DNA of 64,000 nt, taken from positions 496,001 through 560,000 of the forward strand of contig CP099650.1 in the NCBI GenBank assembly GCA_024123915.1, in the 5' to 3' direction. Positions 17,871 through 27,249 of the stretch are shown here, in pieces (the stretch's first letter is position 1; each line of letters opens with the position of its first letter). Source of the DNA: Oxalobacteraceae bacterium OTU3CAMAD1 (GTDB lineage Bacteria > Pseudomonadota > Gammaproteobacteria > Burkholderiales > Burkholderiaceae_D). The position numbers and the translations under genes are program-made. The notes under the pieces were generated by a model, which saw nothing but the letters and a program-made list of their open reading frames with translations, searched no databases and had not been told where the DNA came from.

Positions 17871-19765
17871 ATGAAAAATACGATTTGCGCAGTCTTTTTT
17901 TGCATCGCCTCGGCAGCCGCCACGGCGGGCGCTGACACCTTGCCGGCGCCGCGCGACATCCCGTTCAAGGGCGAGATCAAGTTGAGCGTCGACGCTACCG
18001 ATCAAGTCCATAAGATCCTGCGCGTGCGCCAAACCATTCCCGTCCAGGGTGGAAGGAAGATGGTGCTGATGTATCCACAGTGGGAAACCGACAGCCACTC
18101 GGCTACGCAGGAACTGACCGGCCTGGCCGGCCTGATCGTCAAGGCCGGCGCATCGATTGGCTGCGCGATGGCGGCGACCCGTACGCCTTCCATATCGACG
18201 TGCCGGCAGGCGCGCGCGAACTGGAGGTGGAATTCCAGTTCCTCTCGCCGACCGCCGGCAACGTGCTGATGAGCCGCGACATGCTGACCTTGCCGTGGCA
18301 AAAAGTCGCGCTGTATCCGGCGGGCTGGTTCATCCGCAACATCGCCGTGCGGGCGGAGCTGAAGCTGCCGGCCGGCTTTCAATATGCGACGTCGCTGGAG
18401 ACGGCCGCCGTCCAGGACCAGTTGGTGTCGTTTAAGCCCACCACCTTCGACAACCTGGTGGACGCACCTGTGCACGCCGGCCGCTATTTCAAACGGTTCG
18501 ACCTGGCGCCCGGCGCCGTCCGTCCCGTCCGCCTGAACATGATCGGCGACAACGAGGCCGCGCTGGCCATTCCGCCGGGCATGCTGGACAAATACCGTGC
18601 GATGGCCGCCGCACTTCCCCGGTTGTTCCGCTCGGAGCACTACCGCCACTACGATTTTTTGCTGACGGTGTCCGACATCCTGCCCTCTGGCGGCGGGCGC
18701 GAGCACCAGGAATCGAGCGAGAACAACTTTGCGCTGGATTTCTTCACCCGGCCGGACGCCCATCTGCCGATGGCCGATTTGATCGTCCACGAATACGCGC
18801 ACTCGTGGAACGGCCGCTTCCGCCAGCCGGCCGACCTGTGGTCGCCGACGATGAACCAGCCGGTGCGCGGCAGCCTGTTGTGGGTGTACGAGGGGCAAAC
18901 CGAATTCTGGGGCAGGATGCTGGCTGCGCAGTTGGGCCTGCGCACCCGCCAGCAAACGATGGACGCGCTGGCCGTCGACGCCGCCAACGCCGTCGCCCGC
19001 ACCGGCCGCCAGTGGAAATCGCTGGCGGACACCACCAACGACCCGCTGTACATGCCCGGGCGCCGGATGCAATGGCGCGACTGGCAGCGGCGCGAGGATT
19101 ATTACGGCGAGGGCGTGCTGCTGTGGCTGGACGTCGACATGCTGTTACGGGAGCGCACCGGCGGCAAACATAGCCTCGCCGATTTCGCCGGCGCCTTCTT
19201 TGGCGCGGTGAACAATGCGTTGGCGACCAGCACCTACACCTTCGCCGACGTCTGCAAGTCCCTTAGCGCGATCGCGCCCTACGACTGGGCCGGCTATTTC
19301 AACACCCGCCTGCGGGCGCACGACGACAGCCACTTGCTAAACGGCCTGGCGCGTGCCGGCTACCGCCTGGTCTACACCGACGAGGCGACTGAATATTTCG
19401 TGCAAAACGAGGATTTCAACGTCGGCGGCATGGATTTGAGCGCCTCGCTGGGCGTGACGGTCGGCAAGAAAGGCGTGGTGAAAACGGTGGCGTGGGAAGG
19501 GCCGGCCTTCCGCGCCGGCGTCGGTATCGGGGCCAGGTTGACCAAGGTCGGCGAGCAGCCTTACACCGACGAGGCCCTCAAACAGGCGATCAAGTCGGCA
19601 GCCGCGACGAAACAGCCGATTTCGCTTGGCTTCGAGGCCGACGGGCAGTCGCAAACCGTGCTGATACCATATTACGGCTCGCTTCGCTATCCGCGCCTCG
19701 AGCGCCTCCCCGGCACCCCGGATCGGCTCGAACGCCTGCTGGCCCCGAGTCCTGCCGTCCTATAA
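17871..19765 (+). pseudogene. M61 family metallopeptidase (glycyl aminopeptidase-like), frameshifted
   Basis: Exported peptidase whose frame breaks at about 18144-18151. The 5' part starts at ATG 17871 with a signal peptide (MKNTICAVFFCIASAAATAGA) and reads to TGLAGLIVKAG. The rest of the protein continues in the -1 frame as RRIDWLRDGGDPYAFHIDVPAGA and runs to 19765. Restoring one base near GCCGG rejoins the frames. The 3' part has the M61 zinc site HEYAHSWNGRFRQPADLW and a C-terminal PDZ-like domain (SLGVTVGKKGVVKTVAWEGPAF). Both halves look conserved, so this is either a very recent mutation or a sequencing error. A fragment from the internal ATG at 18080 would lack the signal peptide. Confidence 0.75.
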
Positions 19766-19785
19766 ACGCCAGCGCTGATAAAACC

Positions 19786-20730
19786 ATGATAAAAGCCATA
19801 TTTTTGCTTTGCATAGCGAACCTGATGCCGTTGCCGTCCACCGCCGCCCCGGTAAACATCGACCGGACATTCACCCCCGATATCGGCGGCATCAAGCAGG
19901 TTGTCGAGATCAAGACCGACGACGCGGACAAGCCGGCGCTGCTCTTTTTATCGGGCGGGCCGGGAAGTTCCATGATCAATAATGCGGCCGCTTTCACCGA
20001 CCAACTGAGAAAGCATTTCACGATTGTTCAATGGGATCAGCGTGACGCCGGCAAGACGCTGAAATTGAATCCTTCTCCCATCCAGCCTTCGCTCGCGCAA
20101 ATGGAAAGCGACACGCTTGAGGTCATCAAATTCGTCAGGACCGAGCTGAAACAGCAAAAGATCTATTTGTTGGGTAGCTCGTGGGGGAATGTGCTGGGTT
20201 TTCATGTCGTCAAAACCCATCCGGAACTATTAAGCGCTTACTTCGCCGTCAATCCGGTGGTCAGCCAGTTGACAAGCGAAAAGGAATTGCTTGAAACCTT
20301 GAAGCTTCACTTTAAGGACAACGCCGCCGCCAGCGATGAACTGGCCGCCGTGAGCGTGCCGTTCAAAACAGACGAAGATCTTTTCTACCTGAGAAAATGG
20401 CTCTTCATCAAGGACGGCAAGGCCTTCGCGGCCAGCACCGGCTTCAAGAATGGTTTTCTGCAATGGTCGAAAGCCTGGTCTCCGGTCTGGAACGAAGTGA
20501 TGACCATCGATCTGAACGCGTCGTTGAAGAAAGTCGACTGCCCGATCTACTTCCTGGTCGGCAAGAATGATATCCAGACGTTGACGAGCATCACTGTCCG
20601 CTATGCCGAGGCGTTACAGGCGAAGAAGAAGGAACTCTACCTGTTTGAACAATCGGGGCATCAAATTCATCAGGATGAACCGGAAAAGTTCCAGGTAACG
20701 ATCATCCGGACGTTGGCCGCCGCCAGGTAG
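19786..20730 (+). CDS. Alpha/beta hydrolase, exported
   Basis: 314-residue hydrolase with an N-terminal signal peptide (MIKAIFLLCIANLMPLPSTAA). Alpha/beta-hydrolase elements: oxyanion segment LFLSGGPGSSM, WDQRDAGKT and the nucleophile elbow LLGSSWGNVLG (Ser132). The catalytic Asp is probably in YFLVGKNDIQT and the His in FEQSGHQIHQDEPE. It resembles proline iminopeptidase-type S33 enzymes in the GGPG and WDQR motifs; the substrate is unknown. It follows the frameshifted M61 peptidase by 20 bases. Its codon usage and base composition are clearly more A+T-rich than the neighbours, which suggests recent acquisition. Confidence 0.85.
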   Translation: MIKAIFLLCIANLMPLPSTAAPVNIDRTFTPDIGGIKQVVEIKTDDADKPALLFLSGGPGSSMINNAAAFTDQLRKHFTIVQWDQRDAGKTLKLNPSPIQPSLAQMESDTLEVIKFVRTELKQQKIYLLGSSWGNVLGFHVVKTHPELLSAYFAVNPVVSQLTSEKELLETLKLHFKDNAAASDELAAVSVPFKTDEDLFYLRKWLFIKDGKAFAASTGFKNGFLQWSKAWSPVWNEVMTIDLNASLKKVDCPIYFLVGKNDIQTLTSITVRYAEALQAKKKELYLFEQSGHQIHQDEPEKFQVTIIRTLAAAR

Positions 20731-20737
20731 GCGGAGG

Positions 20738-21643
20738 CTACCGGCGCCGGCCGGCCCACAGGCCCTCGGCCACGTACAACGCCAGCGCGGCCCAGATGAT
20801 GACAAAGCCGATCAGGCGCGCCGGCGGAAACGCTTCGTGGAACACCCACACGCCCAGCAGCGCCTGCATGGTCGGCGACAGGTACTGCAGCAACCCAAGC
20901 GCGGCCATCGGAATCTTGCGCGCGCCGGCGGCAAACAGCAGCAGCGGAATGGCCGTGATCGGCCCGGCCGCCGCCAGCAGCCAGCGGGTGCTGTCGAATT
21001 CGCTGTTGACGAAGGTGTTCTGGCCGTTCATCGTCAGCCAGACCACGTAGATCAGCGCCAGCGGGAACAGGATCATCGTTTCCAGCGACAGCCCCTCGAG
21101 CGCGGCGAGCGCCGCCGTCTTGCGCAGCAGGCCGTAGGAGCCGAAGGTGATGCCTAAAATCAGGGCAATCCACGGCACCTGGCCGGCCGACCACGTCAGC
21201 CACAGCACGCCGCAGGCCGCCACGCCGATCGCGATCCATTGCGCGCGCCGCAGCTTTTCCTTCAGCACCACCACGCCCAGCAGCACATTGACCAGCGGAT
21301 TGATGAAGTAGCCGAGGCTGGCGTCGATGACGTGGCCGTTGTTGACCGACCAGATATAAACGAACCAGTTTGCCGACAGCAACACGGCGCTGGCGACGAA
21401 GCTGGCCAGCACGCGCGGCCGCCCCAGGGTGTGCGGCAGCCATTTCCATTGGCGCCGCGCGGTCAGCACGATGGCCAGGAACAGCAGCGACCACAGCATG
21501 CGGTGCGCGAGCATTTCCAGCGCCGGTACCTCGGCCAGCGCGTGGAAATACAGCGGGAACAGTCCCCAGCAAAAGAACGCGAAGGCGGCGTAGACAATAC
21601 CTGGGTTCATGGTGCGCAGCGGCGAAAGGAGGTGGGTCGACAT
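20738..21643 (-). CDS. rarD: EamA-type transporter RarD
   Basis: Inner-membrane permease of the drug/metabolite transporter superfamily, about 301 residues with about ten hydrophobic segments. The RarD-specific N-terminus is clear (YAAFAFFCWGLFPLYFHAL, then LAHRMLWSLLFL), as are NWFVYIWSVNNGHVIDASLGYFINPL and GLLQYLSPTMQALLGVWVF. The transported compound of RarD is not established. Starts are ambiguous: ATG 21643 (MSTHLL) and ATG 21610 (MNPGIV) both lack a clear ribosome-binding site; the second fits the family's short N-terminus. Its 3' end lies seven bases from the convergent hydrolase gene. Confidence 0.9.
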   Translation of the reverse strand: MSTHLLSPLRTMNPGIVYAAFAFFCWGLFPLYFHALAEVPALEMLAHRMLWSLLFLAIVLTARRQWKWLPHTLGRPRVLASFVASAVLLSANWFVYIWSVNNGHVIDASLGYFINPLVNVLLGVVVLKEKLRRAQWIAIGVAACGVLWLTWSAGQVPWIALILGITFGSYGLLRKTAALAALEGLSLETMILFPLALIYVVWLTMNGQNTFVNSEFDSTRWLLAAAGPITAIPLLLFAAGARKIPMAALGLLQYLSPTMQALLGVWVFHEAFPPARLIGFVIIWAALALYVAEGLWAGRRR

Positions 21644-21842
21644 TATCGCGCAATTAACGGGCCCTTGCTGGCCGCAGGGCAACAACGGCGTCCCGACAGC
21701 GCGCCAGGCTCGCGCTTGCGGCCGCAGCAGCGTACACTGGCGTTATTGACTAATTGGAATGCCTGCGTATGCCAAAATTTCCTTGCCTTTTGCAAATAGT
21801 TATCCTATTGTGCAACGCACCAAAACAACAACAGGTGCAACC

Positions 21843-23723
21843 TTGACCGAGCAACACAAGAAAAGCAGTGTCGCCGCCCTGACCCTGGCGGCGGTCGGCA
21901 TCGTCTACGGCGACATCGGTACCAGCCCCCTCTACACCCTCAAAACCATCTTCGACCCAGACCACGGCCTGGTGCTGAACGAATTCAACCTGCAAGGCAT
22001 CATCTCGCTGATTTTCTGGGGCTTGACGATGATCGTCTCGCTCAAATACGTGACGTTGGTGCTGCGCGCCGACAACCGCGGCGAGGGCGGCATCATGGCG
22101 CTGATGGCCCTGGCGCTCAACTCCGTCACCAAGGCCGCGCCGCGCTGGCACTTTCCGCTGATGCTGCTGGGCGTGTTCGGCGCCACCATGTTCTATGGCG
22201 ACAGCGTCATCACGCCGGCCATCTCGGTGCTGGGCGCGATCGAGGGCCTGGAAGTGGCCGCGCCGGGCCTGGAGCAGTACATCGTGCCGCTGTCGATCAT
22301 CGTGCTGGTGTCGCTGTACGCGGTGCAAAGCCAGGGCACGGCCGGCATCGGCCGCTGGTTCGGACCGATCATGGTGATCTGGTTCGTCGCGCTGGCCGTC
22401 ATGGGCGTGATCAACATCGTCGCCGCGCCGCAGATCCTGTACGCGCTCAATCCGATGAAGGCCTTCCACTTCATGCTGGAAAACCGCATGATCGCCTTCG
22501 TCGCGCTGGGCGCCGTGGTGCTTGCCTTCACAGGCGCCGAGGCGCTGTATGCCGACATGGGCCACTTCGGCAAAAAACCGATCCGCGCGGCCTGGTTCCT
22601 GATCGTGTTCCCGGCGCTGGCGCTGAACTACCTGGGCCAGGGCGCGCTGCTGCTGACGCACCCGGAGGCGGTGTCCAACCCGTTCTTCAACCAGTTGGGT
22701 TCATGGAGCGTTTATCCGCTGGTGGTGCTGTCGACGATGGCGGCGGTGATCGCCTCGCAGGCGACCATTTCCGGCACCTTCTCGATGACCAAGCAGGCCA
22801 TCGCCCTGGGCCTGCTGCCGCGCATGCGCATCCTGCACACCTCGGCCACAGAGATCGGCCAGGTCTACATCCCGGCGGTCAACTGGCTGCAACTGGTGGT
22901 GGTGCTGATGGCGGTGATCGGCTTCGGCTCGTCGGACAAGCTGGCCGGCGCCTACGGCATCGCGGTCACGGCCACCATGCTGTGCACCACCGTGCTGACC
23001 TTCTTCGTGATCCGTTACCGCTGGCACCTGCCGCTGTGGCTGTGCTTTGGCGCCACCGGTTTCTTCATCGTCATCGACATCCTGCTGTTCTCGGCCAGCA
23101 CGCTCAAGCTGTTCCACGGCGGCTGGTTCCCGCTGCTGCTGGCGATCATCCTGTTCACCATCATGCTGACCTGGAAGCGCGGGCGCGAGCTGGTGTTCAA
23201 GAATCTGCAAAAGCACGCCATCCCGCTCGAGGAGTTCCTGTCGTCGCTGTTCGTGGCGCCGCCCACGCGGGTCTACGGCACCGCCATTTTCCTGCGCGGC
23301 GAAAGCGACGGCGTGCCGCACGCGCTGCTGCACAACCTGTCGCACAACAAGGTGCTGCACGAGCGCGTGGTGTTCTTTACCGTGCATATCGTCGAGGAAC
23401 CATGGGTGTCGGAGGCCGAGCAGGTCAAGGTGATCGACCTCGGACACCAGTGCTATCAGGTCAATGTGTTCTACGGCTTCAAGGACGAACCGGATATTCC
23501 CAAGGTGCTGGCGCAGTGCGAGTGTCTGGGCCTGCCGTTCGAGATGATGGAAACGTCGTTCTTCATCGCCCGCCAGACGGTCATCTCGACCCCTGGCCAC
23601 GGCATGGCGCCATGGCGCGAGCATCTGTTCGTGACGATGTCGCGCAACGCCCGTGGCGCGGCCGACTACTACCAGATTCCGCCCAACCGCGTCATCGAAC
23701 TTGGTACGCAAGTGGAAATATAA
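21843..23723 (+). CDS. kup: Low-affinity potassium transport system protein Kup
   Basis: Proton-coupled potassium uptake protein. The family signature GIVYGDIGTSPLYTLK appears at the N-terminus, followed by about 12 hydrophobic segments (RADNRGEGGIMALMALA, FYGDSVITPAISVLGAIEGL, GQGALLL) and a soluble C-terminal domain. Start: the frame opens at ATG 21759, but the first 28 residues do not resemble Kup; a TTG at 21843 gives TEQHKKSSVAALTLAAVG and 626 residues, close to the E. coli length of 622. The start is therefore assigned by homology and neither site has a strong ribosome-binding site. It is monocistronic. Confidence 0.93.
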   Translation: MTEQHKKSSVAALTLAAVGIVYGDIGTSPLYTLKTIFDPDHGLVLNEFNLQGIISLIFWGLTMIVSLKYVTLVLRADNRGEGGIMALMALALNSVTKAAPRWHFPLMLLGVFGATMFYGDSVITPAISVLGAIEGLEVAAPGLEQYIVPLSIIVLVSLYAVQSQGTAGIGRWFGPIMVIWFVALAVMGVINIVAAPQILYALNPMKAFHFMLENRMIAFVALGAVVLAFTGAEALYADMGHFGKKPIRAAWFLIVFPALALNYLGQGALLLTHPEAVSNPFFNQLGSWSVYPLVVLSTMAAVIASQATISGTFSMTKQAIALGLLPRMRILHTSATEIGQVYIPAVNWLQLVVVLMAVIGFGSSDKLAGAYGIAVTATMLCTTVLTFFVIRYRWHLPLWLCFGATGFFIVIDILLFSASTLKLFHGGWFPLLLAIILFTIMLTWKRGRELVFKNLQKHAIPLEEFLSSLFVAPPTRVYGTAIFLRGESDGVPHALLHNLSHNKVLHERVVFFTVHIVEEPWVSEAEQVKVIDLGHQCYQVNVFYGFKDEPDIPKVLAQCECLGLPFEMMETSFFIARQTVISTPGHGMAPWREHLFVTMSRNARGAADYYQIPPNRVIELGTQVEI

Positions 23724-23843
23724 GCACACAAACGGCGCTAAAAGATGTAACCGAATGTAGTGCTTGGGGCGGAGGGGCCGGCGTCTGCTAAACTTCTGCT
23801 CCTAAAAGCTTGCACGAATATGAACTGTTCATCAAAGGTCATC

Positions 23844-24731
23844 ATGAAATCGAAGTTTCACATTATTGTTGCTGTTGCCTGCCTGGCGATCTTGACGGCC
23901 TGCGGTGGCGGTTCGAAGAAATCCGATCCGGTTGTGGTGCCGCAGCCGGCGTACGCGATCAAGGATGTCACGGTCGGTCCCGGCGCCGACACCACCACGC
24001 TGGCGGAAAAAGGCGATTTGGTGACGGTGGCCTACACCGGCTACCTGTACGACGCCACCAAGACCGACGGCATCGGCGCCAAAGTGGAAAGCTCGATCGA
24101 CACCAACACGACGGCGCCGCCGTTCACCTTGGGCGTTGGCGGCATCGTGCCGAGCGGCTGGGATCTCGCCACCGCCGGCATGCGCGTGGGTGGCGTGCGC
24201 CTGGCCACGCTGCCGGCCAACCTGGCCTACGGCGACTCCACGCGCCTGGCGCAAACGGTCGCGGGTTTCCAGTACGCCGCGATTCCGGCCAATGCGCCGC
24301 TGGTCTACGAACTGCGGCTGATCAACGTTACCAAGGTGGTCAAGCAGCCTAACGTTGCGCCGCCGACGGACCTGAAGATCGTCGAGGTCACGGCCGGCAC
24401 GGGCGCCGTCGCCGCCCTCGGCAAGAGCGTCACGGTGCGCTACAGCGGTTACTTCTACGACGGCACGCGCGAGAGCCTCAAAGGCGCGCGCTTCGATCCG
24501 GGCGCCACTGCCACTGCGCCGTACGGTACCTTGACGTTCACCGTTGGTACCGTCACCGGCACCGGCAGTGTCATCCCTGGCTTCAGCCGTGGCACGGAAG
24601 GTATGCTGGTCGGCGGCAAACGCACCGTGTTCATCCCGCCCGCGCTCGGGTACGGCGCGACCGGATCGGGCACCACGATTCCACCTAACGCCAACCTGGT
24701 CTTCGATATCGAGCTGATGTCGGTGAATTGA
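23844..24731 (+). CDS. Lipoprotein with two FKBP-type peptidyl-prolyl isomerase domains
   Basis: 295-residue exported lipoprotein: signal peptide with lipobox LTAC (Cys20), a short GGGSKKSDP linker and two tandem FKBP-like domains (about 45-170 and 175-295). The second domain keeps the canonical pattern (VTVRYSGYFYDGTRES, VIPGFSRGTEGMLVGGKRTVFIPPALGYGA, IPPNANLVFDIEL). The first is more degenerate: VPSGWDLATAGMRVGGVRLATLPANLAYGD replaces the usual I-G-E-G region. It probably acts as a periplasmic folding catalyst or chaperone anchored to a membrane. ATG 23844 has AAAGG upstream. A strong terminator follows. Confidence 0.88.
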   Translation: MKSKFHIIVAVACLAILTACGGGSKKSDPVVVPQPAYAIKDVTVGPGADTTTLAEKGDLVTVAYTGYLYDATKTDGIGAKVESSIDTNTTAPPFTLGVGGIVPSGWDLATAGMRVGGVRLATLPANLAYGDSTRLAQTVAGFQYAAIPANAPLVYELRLINVTKVVKQPNVAPPTDLKIVEVTAGTGAVAALGKSVTVRYSGYFYDGTRESLKGARFDPGATATAPYGTLTFTVGTVTGTGSVIPGFSRGTEGMLVGGKRTVFIPPALGYGATGSGTTIPPNANLVFDIELMSVN

Positions 24732-24751
24732 TCCGCAGCGCATGGAAATGA

Positions 24752-24786
24752 AAATGGCAGCCAATCAGATGGCTGCCATTTTTTTC
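24752..24786 (+). terminator. Rho-independent terminator
   Basis: AAAATGGCAGCCA-ATCAGA-TGGCTGCCATTTTTTT: a 10-bp perfect stem, six-base loop and seven T. The A-run on the other side means it can also end the minus-strand ABC permease operon. Confidence 0.92.
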
Positions 24787-24797
24787 GTCCCTGTGCT

Positions 24798-27236
24798 CTA
24801 GTCGCGCAGCGCCCTCGCGGGGGACATGCGCATCGCCGTCAAGGTGTGGCGCGCGGTGGCCGCCGCCACGATCAGCAGCGCGATGGCCAATGCCGCCGCC
24901 GGCGCCCAGCCGCCCAGTGGCGTGCGCTCGAGGAACGGCGCCAGATAGTGCTGGATCGCCAGCGCGGCCGGCGGCAGCCCGACCAGCGCGGCGACACCCG
25001 TCAGCAGCAGGAATTCCCGTCCCACCAGCGCGCCGATGGCCACGCGGCCGGCGCCATGCAGCTTGCGCAGCACGATCTCTCGCGCGCGCCGCTGCACGCT
25101 GTTCGCCGCCAGCACGTAGATCCCGAACGCCGCCAGCGCGAACACCACGCCGGTGGCGCAGGCCAGCATCCTGGCCACGCGCAGGTCGTCCCCATACGCC
25201 TCGGCGTGGTAGCCGCCGGCGCGCCGTATGATCGGCGGGGATGTCGGGAAGTAGCGCTGCGCCGTCGCGGAGATCGCCCGCTCCAGCGCCTCGGCCGCGC
25301 CGCTTGCCGATGGCGCGGCGCGCATCCGCACCGTCAGCAGGCGGCTGCTTTCGGCCGGAAGGTACAGCATCGGCGCCACCGGTTCGCGCAAGGTGTACCA
25401 GCGGATGTCCGGCGCCACGCCGACGATGCGCCAGTTGGAGTCGGGGAGACGCTGGCCCAGCGCCTGTTGCATCGAATTCCAGCCCAGCGCCGTCACTGCC
25501 GCCCGGTTGATGACGATATTGCGCTCTCCATCCTTGCTGGCGCCGGCGTTGTTGTCGATGCGCGGGTCGAACAGCCGCCCGGCGATGGCGGACAGGCCGT
25601 AGACATCGAAAAACTCGGGACTGACGAATTGCACCGTCAAAGCGGCGGTACTGCCGTCCGCACGCCGCGCCGACGTGCTGCCCCGTGTGCCGGTGTGGTC
25701 GTCGCGGCCGGGCACAGAGCCGCTGTCCGCCACGCCGGCGACCTCCGACAAGCGCGCGACGGCGTCGCGGAACGCCCGCGCCCGCGCATCGTCCAGCCCT
25801 TTGCTCATTTCCACCACCAGCAACGGCGCCGGATCGAAGCCCGGCGGCACGCGGCCGGCGAACTGCGTCTGCCACAGGATCGCCAGCGCCACGCTGCCCG
25901 TCGCCATCGCCGTGGCGAACTGCAGGGCCGTCAGCACGCGCCGCAGCCACGCGCCGCCGGCGGTCTCGCCGCTCCGGTGGGCCAGCGCTTCGCCCATGTC
26001 GACGCCGCGCGCCAGCCAGCCCGGATACAGGCCCGCGAGCACGCCCACCACAACGCCGAACAGCAGGCCGAGCGCCAGCGACAGCGGCGTGAAAACGCCG
26101 TCGAGCCGGCGGTCCAGCAGTTCGGACGACAGCGGCAGCACCAGCCACGCCAGCAGCATGCCCAGCGCGGCGGCGGCCAGCGACAGCAGCACGGATTCGG
26201 CCATGAACTGCGTCAGCAGCCGGCCCGTGGTGGCGCCCAGCACGCGGCGCATGGCGATCTCGCGCTGACGGCGCAGGGTGCGCACCGTCGCCAGGTTGAC
26301 GTAGTTGACCACCGCCACGCCGAGGATCAGCAGCCCGGCCGCGCCCATGGCCAGCACCAGGCGCCTGTCGCCGCGCGGGCCGGTGCCCAGGGTGTTGGCG
26401 ACGCTGCGGTCGAAGTAGGCGTCGGCCAGTGGACCGAGCCCGATGTCGACCATCTTGCGACCATCCAGCGTGGTCTTCATCTCCGGCGTTGCCAGGCCCT
26501 CCCACGGGGCGCGATCGACGACATCCTGCAGGACCTTTTGCAGCGCCTGCGCGCTGACGCCGGCGCCGGTCTTGACGTAGATCCGGCCTTCGATACCCAT
26601 CCAGTTCGATAGCGCCCGCTGGCGCTCCGTGTCCGGCCACAGCGCGCTGCCGATGCCGACCATCGCCCCGAACTGCAAGGTACTGTTGCCCGGCCGGTCG
26701 TCCAGCACGGCGCGCACCTGCAAGGTTTGACCGGCGATGTCCACGGTCTTGCCAAGGGCATCGACGGTGCCGAACAAGGCCAGCGCGGTCCGTTGCGTTA
26801 CCGCCAGGCCATCAGGCAAGGTCAGCGCCTGTTGCAGGTTGCCTTCCCGCGCCCGCAGGCCGGCGATGCGCTCGAAGGCCGGATCCACCGCCATGACCTC
26901 CAGCTCGCGCTCGCGGCCTCGCAGCGACGCCGTCGTCTTGTGCGGCCACCACACGCTGGCCTCCAGCGGCAGGCCGCTGCGCAGCGCCACCTCGCGCAGC
27001 GCGAACGGCGTGTACTCCATCCACTGCGGCTGCGGGATGAAGTTGAGCCGGTGTTTGATCACGTACACGCGCTCGCGCTGCGGCACGTCGCTGTCGTAGC
27101 TGAACGAGTAAGCCATAAACCCGAGCAGCAGGAAGCAGACCGCGAAGCCGGTCGCCAATCCCAGCAGCTCGACGGCCGATTGGAACGGTTGGCGGATCAG
27201 CAGGCGCCAGCCGATGCGAAAGTCCCTTAGTCTCAT
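24798..27236 (-). CDS. MacB-like ABC transporter permease with two FtsX domains (second copy)
   Basis: 812-residue inner-membrane permease of the type VII (MacB/FtsX) ABC superfamily. Order: N-terminal helix (SAVELLGLATGFAVCFLLLGF), a first periplasmic MacB-like domain (about 50-280), three helices with the conserved coupling-helix segment NYVNLATVRTLRRQREIAMRRVLGA, another helix, a second periplasmic domain, and a final FtsX block (RRAREIVLRKLHGAGRV). Start: ATG 27236 has AAGGAG six bases upstream and gives MRLRDFRIGWRLL, matching the paralogue next door; the ATG at 27242 is too close to that site. It is the last gene of the export operon. It is predicted to heterodimerise with the upstream permease (inference). 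Confidence 0.9.
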   Translation of the reverse strand: MRLRDFRIGWRLLIRQPFQSAVELLGLATGFAVCFLLLGFMAYSFSYDSDVPQRERVYVIKHRLNFIPQPQWMEYTPFALREVALRSGLPLEASVWWPHKTTASLRGRERELEVMAVDPAFERIAGLRAREGNLQQALTLPDGLAVTQRTALALFGTVDALGKTVDIAGQTLQVRAVLDDRPGNSTLQFGAMVGIGSALWPDTERQRALSNWMGIEGRIYVKTGAGVSAQALQKVLQDVVDRAPWEGLATPEMKTTLDGRKMVDIGLGPLADAYFDRSVANTLGTGPRGDRRLVLAMGAAGLLILGVAVVNYVNLATVRTLRRQREIAMRRVLGATTGRLLTQFMAESVLLSLAAAALGMLLAWLVLPLSSELLDRRLDGVFTPLSLALGLLFGVVVGVLAGLYPGWLARGVDMGEALAHRSGETAGGAWLRRVLTALQFATAMATGSVALAILWQTQFAGRVPPGFDPAPLLVVEMSKGLDDARARAFRDAVARLSEVAGVADSGSVPGRDDHTGTRGSTSARRADGSTAALTVQFVSPEFFDVYGLSAIAGRLFDPRIDNNAGASKDGERNIVINRAAVTALGWNSMQQALGQRLPDSNWRIVGVAPDIRWYTLREPVAPMLYLPAESSRLLTVRMRAAPSASGAAEALERAISATAQRYFPTSPPIIRRAGGYHAEAYGDDLRVARMLACATGVVFALAAFGIYVLAANSVQRRAREIVLRKLHGAGRVAIGALVGREFLLLTGVAALVGLPPAALAIQHYLAPFLERTPLGGWAPAAALAIALLIVAAATARHTLTAMRMSPARALRD

Positions 27237-27249
27237 TTGCATCTCCTTT

